DNA from: Pseudoalteromonas luteoviolacea S2607 | Lineage (GTDB): Bacteria > Pseudomonadota > Gammaproteobacteria > Enterobacterales > Alteromonadaceae | NCBI RefSeq assembly: GCF_001625575.1 | Contig: NZ_AUXV01000018.1 | Coordinates: forward strand, 49,655 to 113,654 | DNA length: 64,000 nucleotides | Direction of reading: 5' to 3' | Shown here: positions 33,258 to 42,237 of the stretch, one piece after another | How positions within the stretch are numbered: the stretch's first letter is position 1 | Layout of the letters: each line of letters starts with the position of its first letter | The notes under the pieces: generated by a model | The model's input: the letters and a program-made list of their open reading frames with translations, nothing else | The model's database searches: none | What the model was told of the DNA's origin: nothing | Made by a program: the position numbers and the translations under genes

Positions 33258-33467
33258 AATGTGTACAATCACACCGAAATTAAATTAACCAATTGAATTT
33301 ATTTATATATCTTATCTTTTTGTGGAAAAATTAAGTATTACATACTTTGTTACACTATAACACTTAACCCTATTTTTTGTAGTATGAGCGATTATTTACA
33401 CACCCATATCATATGTTAGGTTAATGTTTAACGTTGGGATGCAAATAAAATAATATTTGGTGTGAAA

Positions 33468-36400
33468 ATGAAAACTCTCCTCAAAACAGCCATCGCAGTA
33501 TCAATTGCTTTGGTTACTTCTCAAGCACTGGCTAGTGGAACAGAAGAAGAAAAATCAATCTTTAGTAGTCAAACTTTTGAAGCGATGAAGCTTCGTAATA
33601 TCGGACCTGCCTACATGTCAGGGCGTATCGCTGATATTGAAGTCGATCAAAAGAATCCATCGACTTGGTATACTGCTGTAGGCTCAGGTGGTGTCTGGAA
33701 AACAGTCAATGCCGGCACAACTTGGACACCTATTTTTGATAAACAAGCCGTTTATTCAACGGGTGATGTCACGATCGATCCGAGTAACTCAAATATTATT
33801 TGGGTTGGCACTGGTGAAAACAACGGTGGCCGCCATATCAGTTTTGGTGATGGCGTCTATAAGTCAGTGGATGGTGGTAAGACATGGAAAAATATGGGAT
33901 TAAAAGAGTCAGAGCGTATTTCTGATATTGTTGTACACCCAACTGACTCTAATACTGTATGGGTCTCGGCACAAGGCCCGCTTTGGAGCAGTGGCGGTGA
34001 ACGCGGTTTGTATAAAACGACCGATGGTGGCCAAACTTGGAAACAAGTACTTAAACCACAAGATGAGTGGACGGGTGTAACCTCTTTGCTGATTGACCCA
34101 CGAAACCCTAAAAAGCTGTATGCAGCAACTTGGTCTCGTCAACGAACCGTCGCAACATATGTTGGAACGGGCCCAGGAGCAGGAATTCATACTTCAGATG
34201 ATGGTGGTGAGACTTGGACTGAACTTAAAACCGGACTACCAACAGGCAATATGGGTAAAATTGGTATGGCAATCTCGCCAGTCAACCCAGATATTGTTTA
34301 TGCGACGATTGAGACTGATAACCGAAAAGGTGGTTTTTACCGTTCAGAAAACCGTGGCGCGAGCTGGACGAGAATGTCTGATGAAGTTGGTGGTGGTACG
34401 GGCCCTCACTACTATCAAGAAATATTTGCAGATAAACATCAACTAGACCGTGTTTATATTGCCAGTAATTACAGTAAAGTATCTGACGATGGCGGTAAGA
34501 CTTGGATACCTATCAACACAAAACGCAAACACGTAGATGACCATGCTTTTGCGTTCCACCCAACAGACCCTGATTTTGTGCTGATTGGTTCAGATGGCGG
34601 GATCTATATGTCGCACGACCGCATGGCAAATTGGCGCTTTATGGCGAACTTACCGCTGACGCAATTTTATAAAGTTGCGCCGGATGACGCTGAACCTTTT
34701 TATACGGTTTATGCAGGTGCACAAGATAACTCGACGCAAGGTGGGCCTTCACGTACTCGCCGAGCAGAAGGGATTAAAAATAAAGATTGGTTCTTAACAC
34801 TGGGGGGAGATGGTCACCAACCAGCTGTTGAACCAGGTAACCCCAATATTATGTATTCGCAATGGCAACAAGGTAACTTGACTCGTCATGACCTGAAAAC
34901 CAGAGAAGGCGTATATATCAAGCCACAGCCTCGTCCAGGCGAGCCAGCAGAGCGATTTAACTGGGATGCACCAATCAATGTCTCTACACATGATCCAAAA
35001 AGGCTTTATTTTGCTTCTCAGCGTGTATGGCGCTCTGATGATAGAGGTGATAGTTGGACACCAATTTCTGACGATTTGACCAAAAATGAAAACCGTATGC
35101 ATATGCCAGTCATGGGCAGAACTTGGTCAGTGGAAGCTGGCTGGGACATTTATGCGATGTCTGAGTACCATACCATTGCGAATTTCACCGAAAGCCCAGT
35201 GGACGACAAAATTCTGTGGGCAGGCACCGATGATGGCCTGATCCAAGTAACGAAAGATGGTGGTAAAAACTGGAATAAGATTGACTTGAATAGCATTGAA
35301 GGTATTCCTGCAATGGCTTACGTTAATGATATTCGTGCCGATTTATTTGAACCGAATACGGTATATGTCGCTCTGGACAACCATAAATATGGTGACTTTA
35401 AACCTTACTTAATCAAATCTACTGACTTAGGTAAAACTTGGCAGTCGCTTGCTGATGATCTGCCAGAAAAGCATTTGGTGTGGCGAATTGTACAGGATCA
35501 TGTAAACAAGAACTTGATGTTTATTGGTACTGAATTCGGTATTTTCTTTACCGTTGACGGCGGTAAAAAGTGGGTTGAACTAAACGGCGGTATGCCAACA
35601 ATTTCTACGCGTGACGTCAAGATCCAACGTAGAGAAAATGACTTAGTTGCGGGCACTTTTGGACGCGGTATCTACATCCTTGATGACTATGCACCACTAA
35701 GACAATTGACAGAAAAGTCGATGGAGCAAGAAGCCATGCTGTTTGCGCCTAGCCGTCCTGTGAAATGGTTCAGTTTAGATGGTAACCATACCGATACCGA
35801 TGGAGATGACCGCTTTGCAGCCAAGAACCCTGAGCATGGCGCTACGTTAACCTATTTCTTGAAAGACAGCCTGCTGACTGCCAAAGAGCAGCGCCAGAAA
35901 GCTGAAAAAGAGATGGTTAAAAATGAAAACTACCCGCTATATCCTGCGTGGGGCAAAGTCGAAAAAGAAAACCAAGAGCCGAAGCCAACAGTGTATCTTG
36001 AAATAACGGATGACAAAGGTGAATTTGTTAACCGTGTTTCGGGTAAGACTACAAAAGGGCTTCATCGTATAACTTGGGATATGACTTACGCGACCGGAAA
36101 AGCAGTGACGGGTATAGAGGAGTCGGGCTGGAGCCCATTTGGTGATGGACTAATGGCAATTCCGGGTACTTACTCAGCGACACTTTATAAACGTGTTGGA
36201 AGCAGAGTGTCACAACTCGCAGAGCCTGTAGAATTCGAATTAAAGCCTATTACTGGTAATTCGCTGCAAACGGCTTCGGCCAAGAGTGTACTTGAATTTG
36301 GTAAGAAAATCGCTAATGCACAAAGACGTGCAAGTGCGGTAAATGCGGTAATTGCTGAACTTAACAAGTCAATGAAAACGCTTAGAACAGCAATTGACCG

Positions 36401-36740
36401 TACCCCGGGTAACATAGCTGCATTAGAGGCAAACTACGCGGAGATTCAGACTGAGATCAATGCAATAAACTTTGAACTCAATGGACTTAAGTCACGTGAC
36501 CGTATGGGCACGAAACCAGCGAATATCTCGAGTAGATTATTCTATGCGATGACAGCTGCGTGGTCGACATATGGCCCGACACAGCAACATAAAGAGCAGT
36601 TTGACTATGCAAGCAAGCGTCTTGAAAGCGTAAGTGAGCGAGTGAAGTCGCTGCAACAAAATGAAGTTCCAAAGCTTCAACAGTCAGTGATTGATGCTGG
36701 CGGACCTTGGTCTGTTGGTGCCCCATTAATGACTAATTAA
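33468..36740 (+). CDS. Large secreted BNR/sortilin-like beta-propeller protein
   Basis: A 1,090-residue exported protein. The signal peptide (MKTLLKTAIAVSIALVTSQALA) is followed by a series of Asp-box repeats of the form S-x-D-x-G-x-T-W (for example KSVDGGKTWKNMG, KTTDGGQTWKQV, TSDDGGETWTEL, RSDDRGDSWTPI, KDGGKNWNKI). These build one or two beta-propellers of the sortilin/WD40/YVTN/BNR type, up to about residue 745. A C-terminal region has a beta-sandwich-like domain (TVYLEITDDKGEFVNRVSGK) and a long coiled coil (about 950-1070). This protein class is widespread in marine bacteria and often called a glycosyl hydrolase, but no catalytic residues are evident. It is likely periplasmic or on the surface. 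It is monocistronic with its own terminator. The ATG at 33468 is preferred over GTG at 33462. Confidence 0.9.
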   Translation: MKTLLKTAIAVSIALVTSQALASGTEEEKSIFSSQTFEAMKLRNIGPAYMSGRIADIEVDQKNPSTWYTAVGSGGVWKTVNAGTTWTPIFDKQAVYSTGDVTIDPSNSNIIWVGTGENNGGRHISFGDGVYKSVDGGKTWKNMGLKESERISDIVVHPTDSNTVWVSAQGPLWSSGGERGLYKTTDGGQTWKQVLKPQDEWTGVTSLLIDPRNPKKLYAATWSRQRTVATYVGTGPGAGIHTSDDGGETWTELKTGLPTGNMGKIGMAISPVNPDIVYATIETDNRKGGFYRSENRGASWTRMSDEVGGGTGPHYYQEIFADKHQLDRVYIASNYSKVSDDGGKTWIPINTKRKHVDDHAFAFHPTDPDFVLIGSDGGIYMSHDRMANWRFMANLPLTQFYKVAPDDAEPFYTVYAGAQDNSTQGGPSRTRRAEGIKNKDWFLTLGGDGHQPAVEPGNPNIMYSQWQQGNLTRHDLKTREGVYIKPQPRPGEPAERFNWDAPINVSTHDPKRLYFASQRVWRSDDRGDSWTPISDDLTKNENRMHMPVMGRTWSVEAGWDIYAMSEYHTIANFTESPVDDKILWAGTDDGLIQVTKDGGKNWNKIDLNSIEGIPAMAYVNDIRADLFEPNTVYVALDNHKYGDFKPYLIKSTDLGKTWQSLADDLPEKHLVWRIVQDHVNKNLMFIGTEFGIFFTVDGGKKWVELNGGMPTISTRDVKIQRRENDLVAGTFGRGIYILDDYAPLRQLTEKSMEQEAMLFAPSRPVKWFSLDGNHTDTDGDDRFAAKNPEHGATLTYFLKDSLLTAKEQRQKAEKEMVKNENYPLYPAWGKVEKENQEPKPTVYLEITDDKGEFVNRVSGKTTKGLHRITWDMTYATGKAVTGIEESGWSPFGDGLMAIPGTYSATLYKRVGSRVSQLAEPVEFELKPITGNSLQTASAKSVLEFGKKIANAQRRASAVNAVIAELNKSMKTLRTAIDRTPGNIAALEANYAEIQTEINAINFELNGLKSRDRMGTKPANISSRLFYAMTAAWSTYGPTQQHKEQFDYASKRLESVSERVKSLQQNEVPKLQQSVIDAGGPWSVGAPLMTN

Positions 36741-36751
36741 ACTAAGGGTTA

Positions 36752-36782
36752 AGCGGTGCTTGGCTTTCAAGCACCGCTTTAT
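36752..36782 (+). terminator. Intrinsic terminator of the propeller gene
   Basis: AGCGGTGCTTG (36752-36762) pairs with CAAGCACCGCT (36768-36778), followed by TTAT. The stem is perfect and starts 12 bases past the stop codon. Confidence 0.85.
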
Positions 36783-36926
36783 CCAAGATTAGACTAATCT
36801 TTAATATGTCGCTTATAAAAGGAAGTAGGTGAACCTGATTCAGTGAGCGATATGTTTGCTTCGAACTGAATAGTGACAAAGGTGCAATTTTTGTGACTAT
36901 CAGTGGCAAATTCAGTAGTAGGTACA

Positions 36927-37448
36927 ATGAGTTTTAAAAGAACGAATAGAAACATTCACAAGTGGGCAAGTATCGTTATCGCGTTACCTTTGTTGGTAAT
37001 TCTGATTTCCGGTATTTTGTTGTTGGTCAAAAAGGAATTCGACTTTATTCAGCCTCCTTCAACCAAAGGGCAAACCTCACAGCCAACCATTACTTTTGCG
37101 CAAGTTTTAGCCGTGGCCCAGTCAGTTGAATCTGCCAAAATATCGAGTTGGGATGATATCAATAGACTGGATGTGAGACCTGCAAAAGGGATCATAAAGG
37201 TGCGCAGTCACAATAGCATCGAAATTCAAATCGATAGTCATACAGGTCAAGTGTTGCAAGTCGCCAAGCGCAACTATGAATTCATCGAAAGTTTGCATGA
37301 CGGCACTTTTTTTGAGAAAAACGCAAATCTTTGGTTGATGTTACCAGTCTCCTTTATTCTACTTTTTATGATAGTGACGGGGGTTGTTATGTTTGTTCAA
37401 CCATTTAGAACCAAGAAAAAGAATCGACTCAGATTGAGGCGTAAATAG
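36927..37448 (+). CDS. PepSY-domain membrane protein
   Basis: A 173-residue protein with the usual layout of PepSY-associated membrane proteins. A basic N-terminus and membrane span (KWASIVIALPLLVILISGILLL, about 13-34) are followed by a periplasmic PepSY domain (ITFAQVLAVAQSV to IEIQIDSHTGQVLQVAKRNYEFIESLHDGTFF). A second span (LWLMLPVSFILLFMIVTGVVMFV) and a basic tail complete it. Related proteins occur with iron-regulated TonB receptors and reductases. The ATG at 36927 was chosen; AGG lies 7 bases upstream, and a GTG at 36903 is possible. No partner gene is adjacent. It may be involved in ferric reduction or protease inhibition (inference). Confidence 0.85.
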   Translation: MSFKRTNRNIHKWASIVIALPLLVILISGILLLVKKEFDFIQPPSTKGQTSQPTITFAQVLAVAQSVESAKISSWDDINRLDVRPAKGIIKVRSHNSIEIQIDSHTGQVLQVAKRNYEFIESLHDGTFFEKNANLWLMLPVSFILLFMIVTGVVMFVQPFRTKKKNRLRLRRK

Positions 37449-37599
37449 AGCTTGGGTTTGCCTCAACCTTGGTCGTTGCGTGTCACCGATTGCTTTATTG
37501 CGAAATAGAAGTAGGTACATGATACAGCATTACTTTTTTAGGTATCGTAAAAGTCTTGCTAAAGGGCTCCTGATCTTGCCAAGAAGGTCTCTTTGACAG

Positions 37600-38253
37600 T
37601 TATAAATGTTTGCTTTGTGTTTGTTTCAAGGCTGTGGTTGAATCAATTACTTCAGCCAATTGATGAAATTGCGACTTACTTCTTTCATGGGGGGCGAATT
37701 TAGGGCTGCAAGAAGTCAGTATATTCATCGCACAAATTAATTGTTTTTCTTCTTTGTCATTTAGTTTTTGCTGTGCAAGCAACATATTTATATAGTCTAT
37801 TGTGATTTCTTTTTTGGCAATATCTTCTGGCAGGCCAGTACGGGTGCAGAGCCCATAGGTGCCTTCTAAAAAGTGTTGCCACTGTATTTCTATAAACTTT
37901 GCTTGCTCTTTCGTGCCGTTTTTATAATTTGACGATATGCCTTTATTAGATAACGCCTGTATGGTTTGCTGCATGCGAGTGTTAAAGCAATGAAAGGCGT
38001 CTTCGCGTTTTTTGTTGAGCTTCATCTTATTTAACCACTGCTTATACGTCTTAGGATAAAAATTAATATCGGCGTTTTGCTCGTGGTTGCCAAAGAAAGA
38101 GCGACACCCGATATGGGCATTTAAAATGTAACTAGGTTTAGGCATAACACCTAGCGCTTGTAGCTCGGTAAATCTCTGTTTGGTTACGTCACAATATTTA
38201 GTTAATTGCGCTTCAGAGTAAAAATGGGCGTATAGGTAATCAAGTAGTTCCAT
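37600..38253 (-). CDS. DUF6058 family protein
   Basis: A 217-residue soluble protein of the DUF6058 family, which databases label 'natural product biosynthesis protein' without biochemical evidence. Recognised blocks are MELLDYLYAHFYSEAQLTKY, ILNAHIGCRSFFGNHEQNADINFYPKTYKQWL and ITIDYINMLLAQQKLNDKEEKQLI. I recall the family as common in Pseudoalteromonas. The first blocks hint at a winged-helix start (LTKYCDVTKQRFTELQALGV). It is a single gene; its neighbours are a NIPSNAP/ABM pair and the PepSY protein. No biosynthetic cluster is visible. Confidence 0.82.
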   Translation of the reverse strand: MELLDYLYAHFYSEAQLTKYCDVTKQRFTELQALGVMPKPSYILNAHIGCRSFFGNHEQNADINFYPKTYKQWLNKMKLNKKREDAFHCFNTRMQQTIQALSNKGISSNYKNGTKEQAKFIEIQWQHFLEGTYGLCTRTGLPEDIAKKEITIDYINMLLAQQKLNDKEEKQLICAMNILTSCSPKFAPHERSKSQFHQLAEVIDSTTALKQTQSKHL

Positions 38254-38320
38254 AGCAAAGACCTTGTGAGCTGCAAACGGCAGTTAGGCACCGTTGCAGC
38301 CTGTTTAGTAGAAAAGGGAA

Positions 38321-38620
38321 TTACAGGGTGTAATCCCTGAATACGTCAGCAACGCGCAATCGGTAATCTTTGAACAATTCGGTTTTACCGATATGCTGCG
38401 CATTTTGATGCATTATTTCATTGCGCCAGCGCATAACGGACTCCTTGTCTTGCCAAAATGATAGGGAAAGGTAGTGCTCAGGGTTATTGACGTTCTGGTA
38501 GCGCTCAATGGATATAAATCCGCGTTGTTGGACTAAAATATCTTTAAGTTCAGCAGCAATATCAAAATATTTTGGCGTGGCATTCGGCCTGAGGGTGACT
38601 TCAAATATAACCGCTATCAT
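38321..38620 (-). CDS. ABM-domain protein
   Basis: A 99-residue protein of the antibiotic-biosynthesis-monooxygenase fold. AVIFEVTLRPNATPKYFDIAAELKDIL and FISIERYQNVNNPEHYLSLSFWQDKESVMRWRNEIMHQNAQ carry the family pattern (S-x-E-x-Y, then S-x-W-x-D-x-x-x-x-x-W-R, then H-x-x-x-Q). It is translationally coupled to the NIPSNAP gene, with which it shares one base (TAATG). Both are divergent from an ArsR-type regulator. Catalytic oxidation of a small phenolic or quinol, or ligand binding, is likely; the substrate is unknown. Confidence 0.9.
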   Translation of the reverse strand: MIAVIFEVTLRPNATPKYFDIAAELKDILVQQRGFISIERYQNVNNPEHYLSLSFWQDKESVMRWRNEIMHQNAQHIGKTELFKDYRLRVADVFRDYTL

Positions 38621-38955
38621 TATACGTCTCCTGAATCGAACTTTAGCGTGTCAGGTACGCCTTTTAAAAAGTAGCGTTTTTCATGCAGTATAATTTGCGT
38701 TTGTTGTGCAAATTGGAAGTTTTCGACGGCGTCTTTATCGTTTTTTAGCCTATGTCTATAGCGTTCATAGTCGGCTAGGCTATCGAATGTAATTAATCCA
38801 TATGCACGTTTATTATCTCCTTCATGTGGTAAGAAATAACCAATAAGGTTGCCGCCACACTGTGGAATGATTTTCCCCCAGTTTTTAGCATACTGCTCAA
38901 ACTCTGTGTGTTTAAATGGGTTAATCTCGTATTCAATAAAACATGTAATAGACAT
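38620..38955 (-). CDS. NIPSNAP-family protein
   Basis: A 111-residue dimeric alpha-beta barrel protein of the NIPSNAP family: [46 protein letters not shown] and [20 protein letters not shown] are diagnostic. The ATG at 38955 is preceded by AAAGGAGG at 10 bases. A longer frame to 39138 crosses the promoter region and is not used. It heads a two-gene operon with the ABM protein. The 16-bp palindrome in the divergent promoter region at 39011-39026 is the probable operator. The ArsR-type gene on the other side is its likely repressor. Confidence 0.9.
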   Translation of the reverse strand: MSITCFIEYEINPFKHTEFEQYAKNWGKIIPQCGGNLIGYFLPHEGDNKRAYGLITFDSLADYERYRHRLKNDKDAVENFQFAQQTQIILHEKRYFLKGVPDTLKFDSGDV

Positions 38956-39010
38956 AGGGATTGCCTCCTTTATTATTTTGAGGCAGTCTACCAAGCCAAA
39001 AATAGAATGC

Positions 39011-39026
39011 TTCGATGGCCATCGAA
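39011..39026. promoter_or_regulatory. 16-bp perfect palindrome, likely ArsR operator
   Basis: TTCGATGGCCATCGAA is perfectly self-complementary. It lies in the 85-base divergent gap between the NIPSNAP start (38955) and the ArsR start (39041), 14 bases from the latter. The placement fits a repressor site controlling both directions. Confidence 0.7.
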
Positions 39027-39040
39027 CTATTGGTAAATAT

Positions 39041-39718
39041 ATGGAACCAAATATCTCAGTCGTGGCAGGGTTAATTGCAGATCCTACCCGAGCTAAAATC
39101 TTGACCGCCTTAATGGGGGGGAAAGCGTTGACTGCCACCGAGCTCGCAATAGAAGCAGATGTGACGCCGCAAACGGCAAGCAGTCACTTATCAAAGCTGG
39201 TGGAAGGTGATTTATTGCAACTTAGAAAGCAAGGCAGGCACCGTTACTTTCAATTAAAAGGGTTAGCTGTAGCTGAATTACTGGAGCAACTTTTGGTGAT
39301 GACCACAAGTGCGCAGTCTAGAGTGCAGACAGGCCCTAACGATACACGGCTGCAATATGCTCGTGTATGTTATGACCACTTGGCAGGAGAGTTGGGCGTC
39401 ACGCTTTATGATGCGTTAGTTGCAAAAGGTATGCTAATAGATGCGGGTGAGCAAACGCAGCTCACAGAAAAGGGAAAACTATATTTCGGAGAGCTGGGTG
39501 TGGATGTAGCACGACTCCAATCCAAAAAGCGTCCTGTTTGTAAATCTTGTTTGGATTGGAGTGAGCGTCGTAACCATTTAGCAGGCAGCCTTGGGCAGTG
39601 GGTCTTAGATTATATTTTTGAAAAAGGTTGGGCTCAAAGAGATTTAGATGCGCGTTCGGTGAGCTTTTCAAAAGCGGGCCTAAAGGCGTTCAAGCGTGTG
39701 TTTTTAGTTGAGGGTTGA
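39041..39718 (+). CDS. ArsR-family winged-helix regulator with C-terminal domain
   Basis: A 225-residue regulator. Residues about 1-85 form the winged helix: [20 protein letters not shown], then [20 protein letters not shown] and [20 protein letters not shown]. The C-terminal part holds [21 protein letters not shown], a C-x-x-C region typical of the YdfF-like ArsR group, which may bind metal or sense redox. The ATG at 39041 has no strong ribosome site. It diverges from the NIPSNAP/ABM operon, and its own promoter region holds the 16-bp palindrome. Its last 15 bases overlap the convergent GspG-like gene. Confidence 0.9.
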   Translation: MEPNISVVAGLIADPTRAKILTALMGGKALTATELAIEADVTPQTASSHLSKLVEGDLLQLRKQGRHRYFQLKGLAVAELLEQLLVMTTSAQSRVQTGPNDTRLQYARVCYDHLAGELGVTLYDALVAKGMLIDAGEQTQLTEKGKLYFGELGVDVARLQSKKRPVCKSCLDWSERRNHLAGSLGQWVLDYIFEKGWAQRDLDARSVSFSKAGLKAFKRVFLVEG

Positions 39719-40111
39719 ATTAAGTCGCGTGGATATGTATTCATCACCTTGTTTGGAAAATGAGTAAAGTATTAGGCCTTCTTGAGTGTCTAGCGAACCC
39801 TCGCTCCAAATGATAAAGGTTGCCGCTTTTCCACCGAGAAACGTGTATTGATAGTGAGCTCCCCATGGGTCTTTAGGTAAGATTTGTATAATACGGGGGT
39901 CGGTGGATGTGAGTAAAGATAAGTCTTTTAATTGACTAAGGGGCTTACCGAGTAAAGTTTCATAAAGTGATATTGCCTTTCCGAGCTGCTCTATATCTGA
40001 TTCAACTAACATTTTTTTGGGTATTGGGCCACAGATGAAAGTTGTGTTAAGCGATGAAAACAGGAGTACACTAGCTACTATACAACTTGTTCCTACGAGA
40101 TATCTTTTCAT
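39704..40111 (-). CDS. Type II secretion GspG-like domain protein, orphan
   Basis: A 135-residue protein whose C-terminal part resembles the globular domain of major pseudopilins: ESDIEQLGKAISLYETLLGK, then PKDPWGAHYQYTFLGGKAATFIIWSEGSLDT, where DPWG-x-x-YQY is the family signature. In place of the prepilin leader and the G-F-x-x-x-E processing site it has an ordinary signal peptide or anchor (YLVGTSCIVASVLLFSSL). It is therefore probably not assembled into a pilus by the normal route. It is convergent with the ArsR gene, overlapping it by 15 bases. No gsp genes are nearby. Confidence 0.78.
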   Translation of the reverse strand: MKRYLVGTSCIVASVLLFSSLNTTFICGPIPKKMLVESDIEQLGKAISLYETLLGKPLSQLKDLSLLTSTDPRIIQILPKDPWGAHYQYTFLGGKAATFIIWSEGSLDTQEGLILYSFSKQGDEYISTRLNSTLN

Positions 40112-40189
40112 ACGTGTTTAAAACTGCTCCATCAAGGTGCATATATTAATATGTTGCGTATGACTGGAGTATGAATGAGCTGATCGAGA

Positions 40190-41272
40190 TCAGCCTTCCT
40201 GACGGGCTAAACGCCATTTGCTTGGGGTAGTCCCCAGCTGCTTTTTAAATTCATTGTAAAACGAACTTTTGTTGTTAAACCCACTGTCTAATGCGATTTG
40301 CGTAATGCTGGCCTTGTTTTTTGTGTGTTTCAGCAGTTGGCAAGCGTGTTGAACACGATGCTCGTTGAGTAGGTTATAAAAACTCGTATGCATATGCTCA
40401 TTGAGCAGCTCAGATGCTTGATGTTGTGTTATTCCAAGCCTAGTCGCAAGTTGCCCTAGTGTAAGTTGGTTGTCTAAGAAAAGTTGTTCATTTTGTAGTA
40501 AATGGTCCAATTTTGCTATGCAATCTTGTGCCAATGAATCGCTGAGCTGAATGGTCCTTTGCTTGGCTTTTAACTCCTTCAAACTATGTTCTTGGGTATC
40601 TAATTCTTCAGTGTCAATGTGTTTTAGGTGGGGCTGGGGGCTTTGAGTTGAACCCTGTTTAATACGATATGCAGCATAAAAAGAAAATGTCATTAAGTAT
40701 AAGCAGATACTGACATTAAGGAGCGACCATAAGGGGTAAGTCCAGCTCGATTGGCTTAAAAATGATATAGCAACAGAGCCGTTCAGGGCTATCAAGTAGG
40801 TGATTGTAAGTACGAGCAATTTACTGCATTTAAGGGAGTTTTCTGTGGTTCTGGTCGCAGATTGCCAAATGCATGTTACATAGCTAAACATCAAACCAAA
40901 GTAGATAATGTACATCAATTCAGTTTGCGTATGAAAATCCATTACTTTTACAGTTAAAAAGAATACAAATGGGGTGCAATGAACTAGCACATCCTTTGCC
41001 CTCGGATAGGTTGAACTGCAATAGAATAAGTAAGTGAATGCACAGAATAATAAAATGCAGCAATTTGCGATTTGCGAGATGAGTGGTGCATTAATGTAAA
41101 ACTTTAATTGCACATAGCTAATAAGTGGAATGAGCATTAGAGCTAGATTTGCGAGACTGAGATAATGCGCGCTTTCATTAAAGCTTCGCTCATATTTAAA
41201 CATGAGACCTGCACAAAATAGAGTCAGCACACAGCAAACTAAATAAAACTCCCTTTGTAATTCAATCCACAT
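40190..41272 (-). CDS. Membrane-bound AraC-family regulator
   Basis: A 360-residue protein. The N-terminal half (about 1-205) contains six or seven hydrophobic segments (for example YLVCCVLTLFCAGLMF, LANLALMLIPLISYVQL and LVLTITYLIALNGSVAI). A linker of about 40 residues leads to a C-terminal AraC domain with LTLGQLATRLGITQHQASEL and ASITQIALDSGFNNKSSFYNEFKKQLGTTPSKWR. Such membrane AraC regulators sense envelope or extracellular signals. It is divergent from a secreted NTF2-CBM protein at 41466, which is a possible target. The 194-base gap between them holds their promoters. Confidence 0.9.
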   Translation of the reverse strand: MWIELQREFYLVCCVLTLFCAGLMFKYERSFNESAHYLSLANLALMLIPLISYVQLKFYINAPLISQIANCCILLFCAFTYLFYCSSTYPRAKDVLVHCTPFVFFLTVKVMDFHTQTELMYIIYFGLMFSYVTCIWQSATRTTENSLKCSKLLVLTITYLIALNGSVAISFLSQSSWTYPLWSLLNVSICLYLMTFSFYAAYRIKQGSTQSPQPHLKHIDTEELDTQEHSLKELKAKQRTIQLSDSLAQDCIAKLDHLLQNEQLFLDNQLTLGQLATRLGITQHQASELLNEHMHTSFYNLLNEHRVQHACQLLKHTKNKASITQIALDSGFNNKSSFYNEFKKQLGTTPSKWRLARQEG

Positions 41273-41465
41273 AAATAAAGTTACTCTTAGCTAGTTTTAT
41301 TCGAATTTACTAATCGCACTGTCAATTTAGTTAAATGGACAATGGCTAATTAGTTGATTGGTATCGATATTAATTCAAAAAAATCCTCTTTTATCAAGGT
41401 GGAATATTTTTACCCAAGTAGTTAGGAGACTGGAAACACGATAACAACAAGGACTAGGAGTCATT

Positions 41466-42110
41466 ATGAAATCTATTCAAGCAGCAATTTTATTAACCAG
41501 TTTAAGTTTTGCCAGTGCAAACAGTGCCGCACAGCCGTTAACTGAAAGCGAAGTAAAAATATTAAAACAAAATGTCATTACGTATATGAGTGCCTGGAAT
41601 GTTTTGGACGAGGGCGAACGAGTCAGTATGTTGGAAAAGGCAACTAATCTGGGTTTTGTATATCAAGATCCAAGCTCGGCGGGTTACATGCTCAACAACG
41701 CTCAACTGGTAAGCAACTGGATAGGTGGTTTTCAAGGGCAAATGAGCGATTATGGGCTATGGCCTTATGATGCCACTTTGGTGTCAAATATCGAAGTACA
41801 CGGTAGCGTTGATTCGGCAAACATTAGATTCAACTGGCATATAACTGCGCTTGGTGGCGCAGTATCGGTTGCAGAAGGTGTCGACTATGGCACAGCGTCC
41901 AATTTAAAGCTCAATAGCATTACCGGGTTTTTTGGTGCACTTACACCTAAATGTCAGTCGCCTGATTGGCAACTTGGTGAAACCTATGTGAGCGACAGCT
42001 TGGTGACTTTTAAAGATGCCATTTATCAAGCTAAATGGTGGACTCAAGCGTCACCAGAGGAAGATACTGAAGTTTGGGTTAAGCTGCACGATTGCACCAA
42101 CTCAATCTAG
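41466..42110 (+). CDS. Secreted NTF2-like protein with CBM5/12 chitin-binding module
   Basis: A 214-residue exported protein. The signal peptide (MKSIQAAILLTSLSFASANSAA) is followed by a SnoaL/NTF2-like domain at about 30-160 (NVITYMSAWNVLDEGERVSMLEKA, GFVYQDP, NIEVHGSVDSANIRFNWHITALGG). A C-terminal CBM5/12-type module at about 170-210 has W-x-x-G-x-x-Y and YQAKWWTQASPEED, with the AKWWTQ signature. The fusion of an NTF2 fold with a chitin-binding module is unusual. It is divergent from a membrane AraC regulator and is followed by a terminator. It may act on, or attach to, chitin-associated molecules outside the cell. Confidence 0.85.
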   Translation: MKSIQAAILLTSLSFASANSAAQPLTESEVKILKQNVITYMSAWNVLDEGERVSMLEKATNLGFVYQDPSSAGYMLNNAQLVSNWIGGFQGQMSDYGLWPYDATLVSNIEVHGSVDSANIRFNWHITALGGAVSVAEGVDYGTASNLKLNSITGFFGALTPKCQSPDWQLGETYVSDSLVTFKDAIYQAKWWTQASPEEDTEVWVKLHDCTNSI

Positions 42111-42130
42111 TCAAAATTCTAGTTAGCACC

Positions 42131-42158
42131 AAGGGCGGCACAACCAGCTGCCTTTTTT
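42131..42158 (+). terminator. Intrinsic terminator of the NTF2-CBM gene
   Basis: GGCGGC pairs with GCTGCC around ACAACCA, followed by six T. It lies about 23 bases past the stop codon. Confidence 0.75.
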
Positions 42159-42237
42159 GTGCTTTCAGAATAATTTGAAACTTTATTTTTGAACGCTACT
42201 ATATAGTTTTAGCAATAAAAATATAAAGGAATATTGA

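Noticed and set aside
38955..39138. N-terminal extension of the NIPSNAP frame to 39138
   Set aside because: It crosses the ArsR start and the 16-bp palindrome and has no ribosome site; the ATG at 38955 is preceded by AAAGGAGG.
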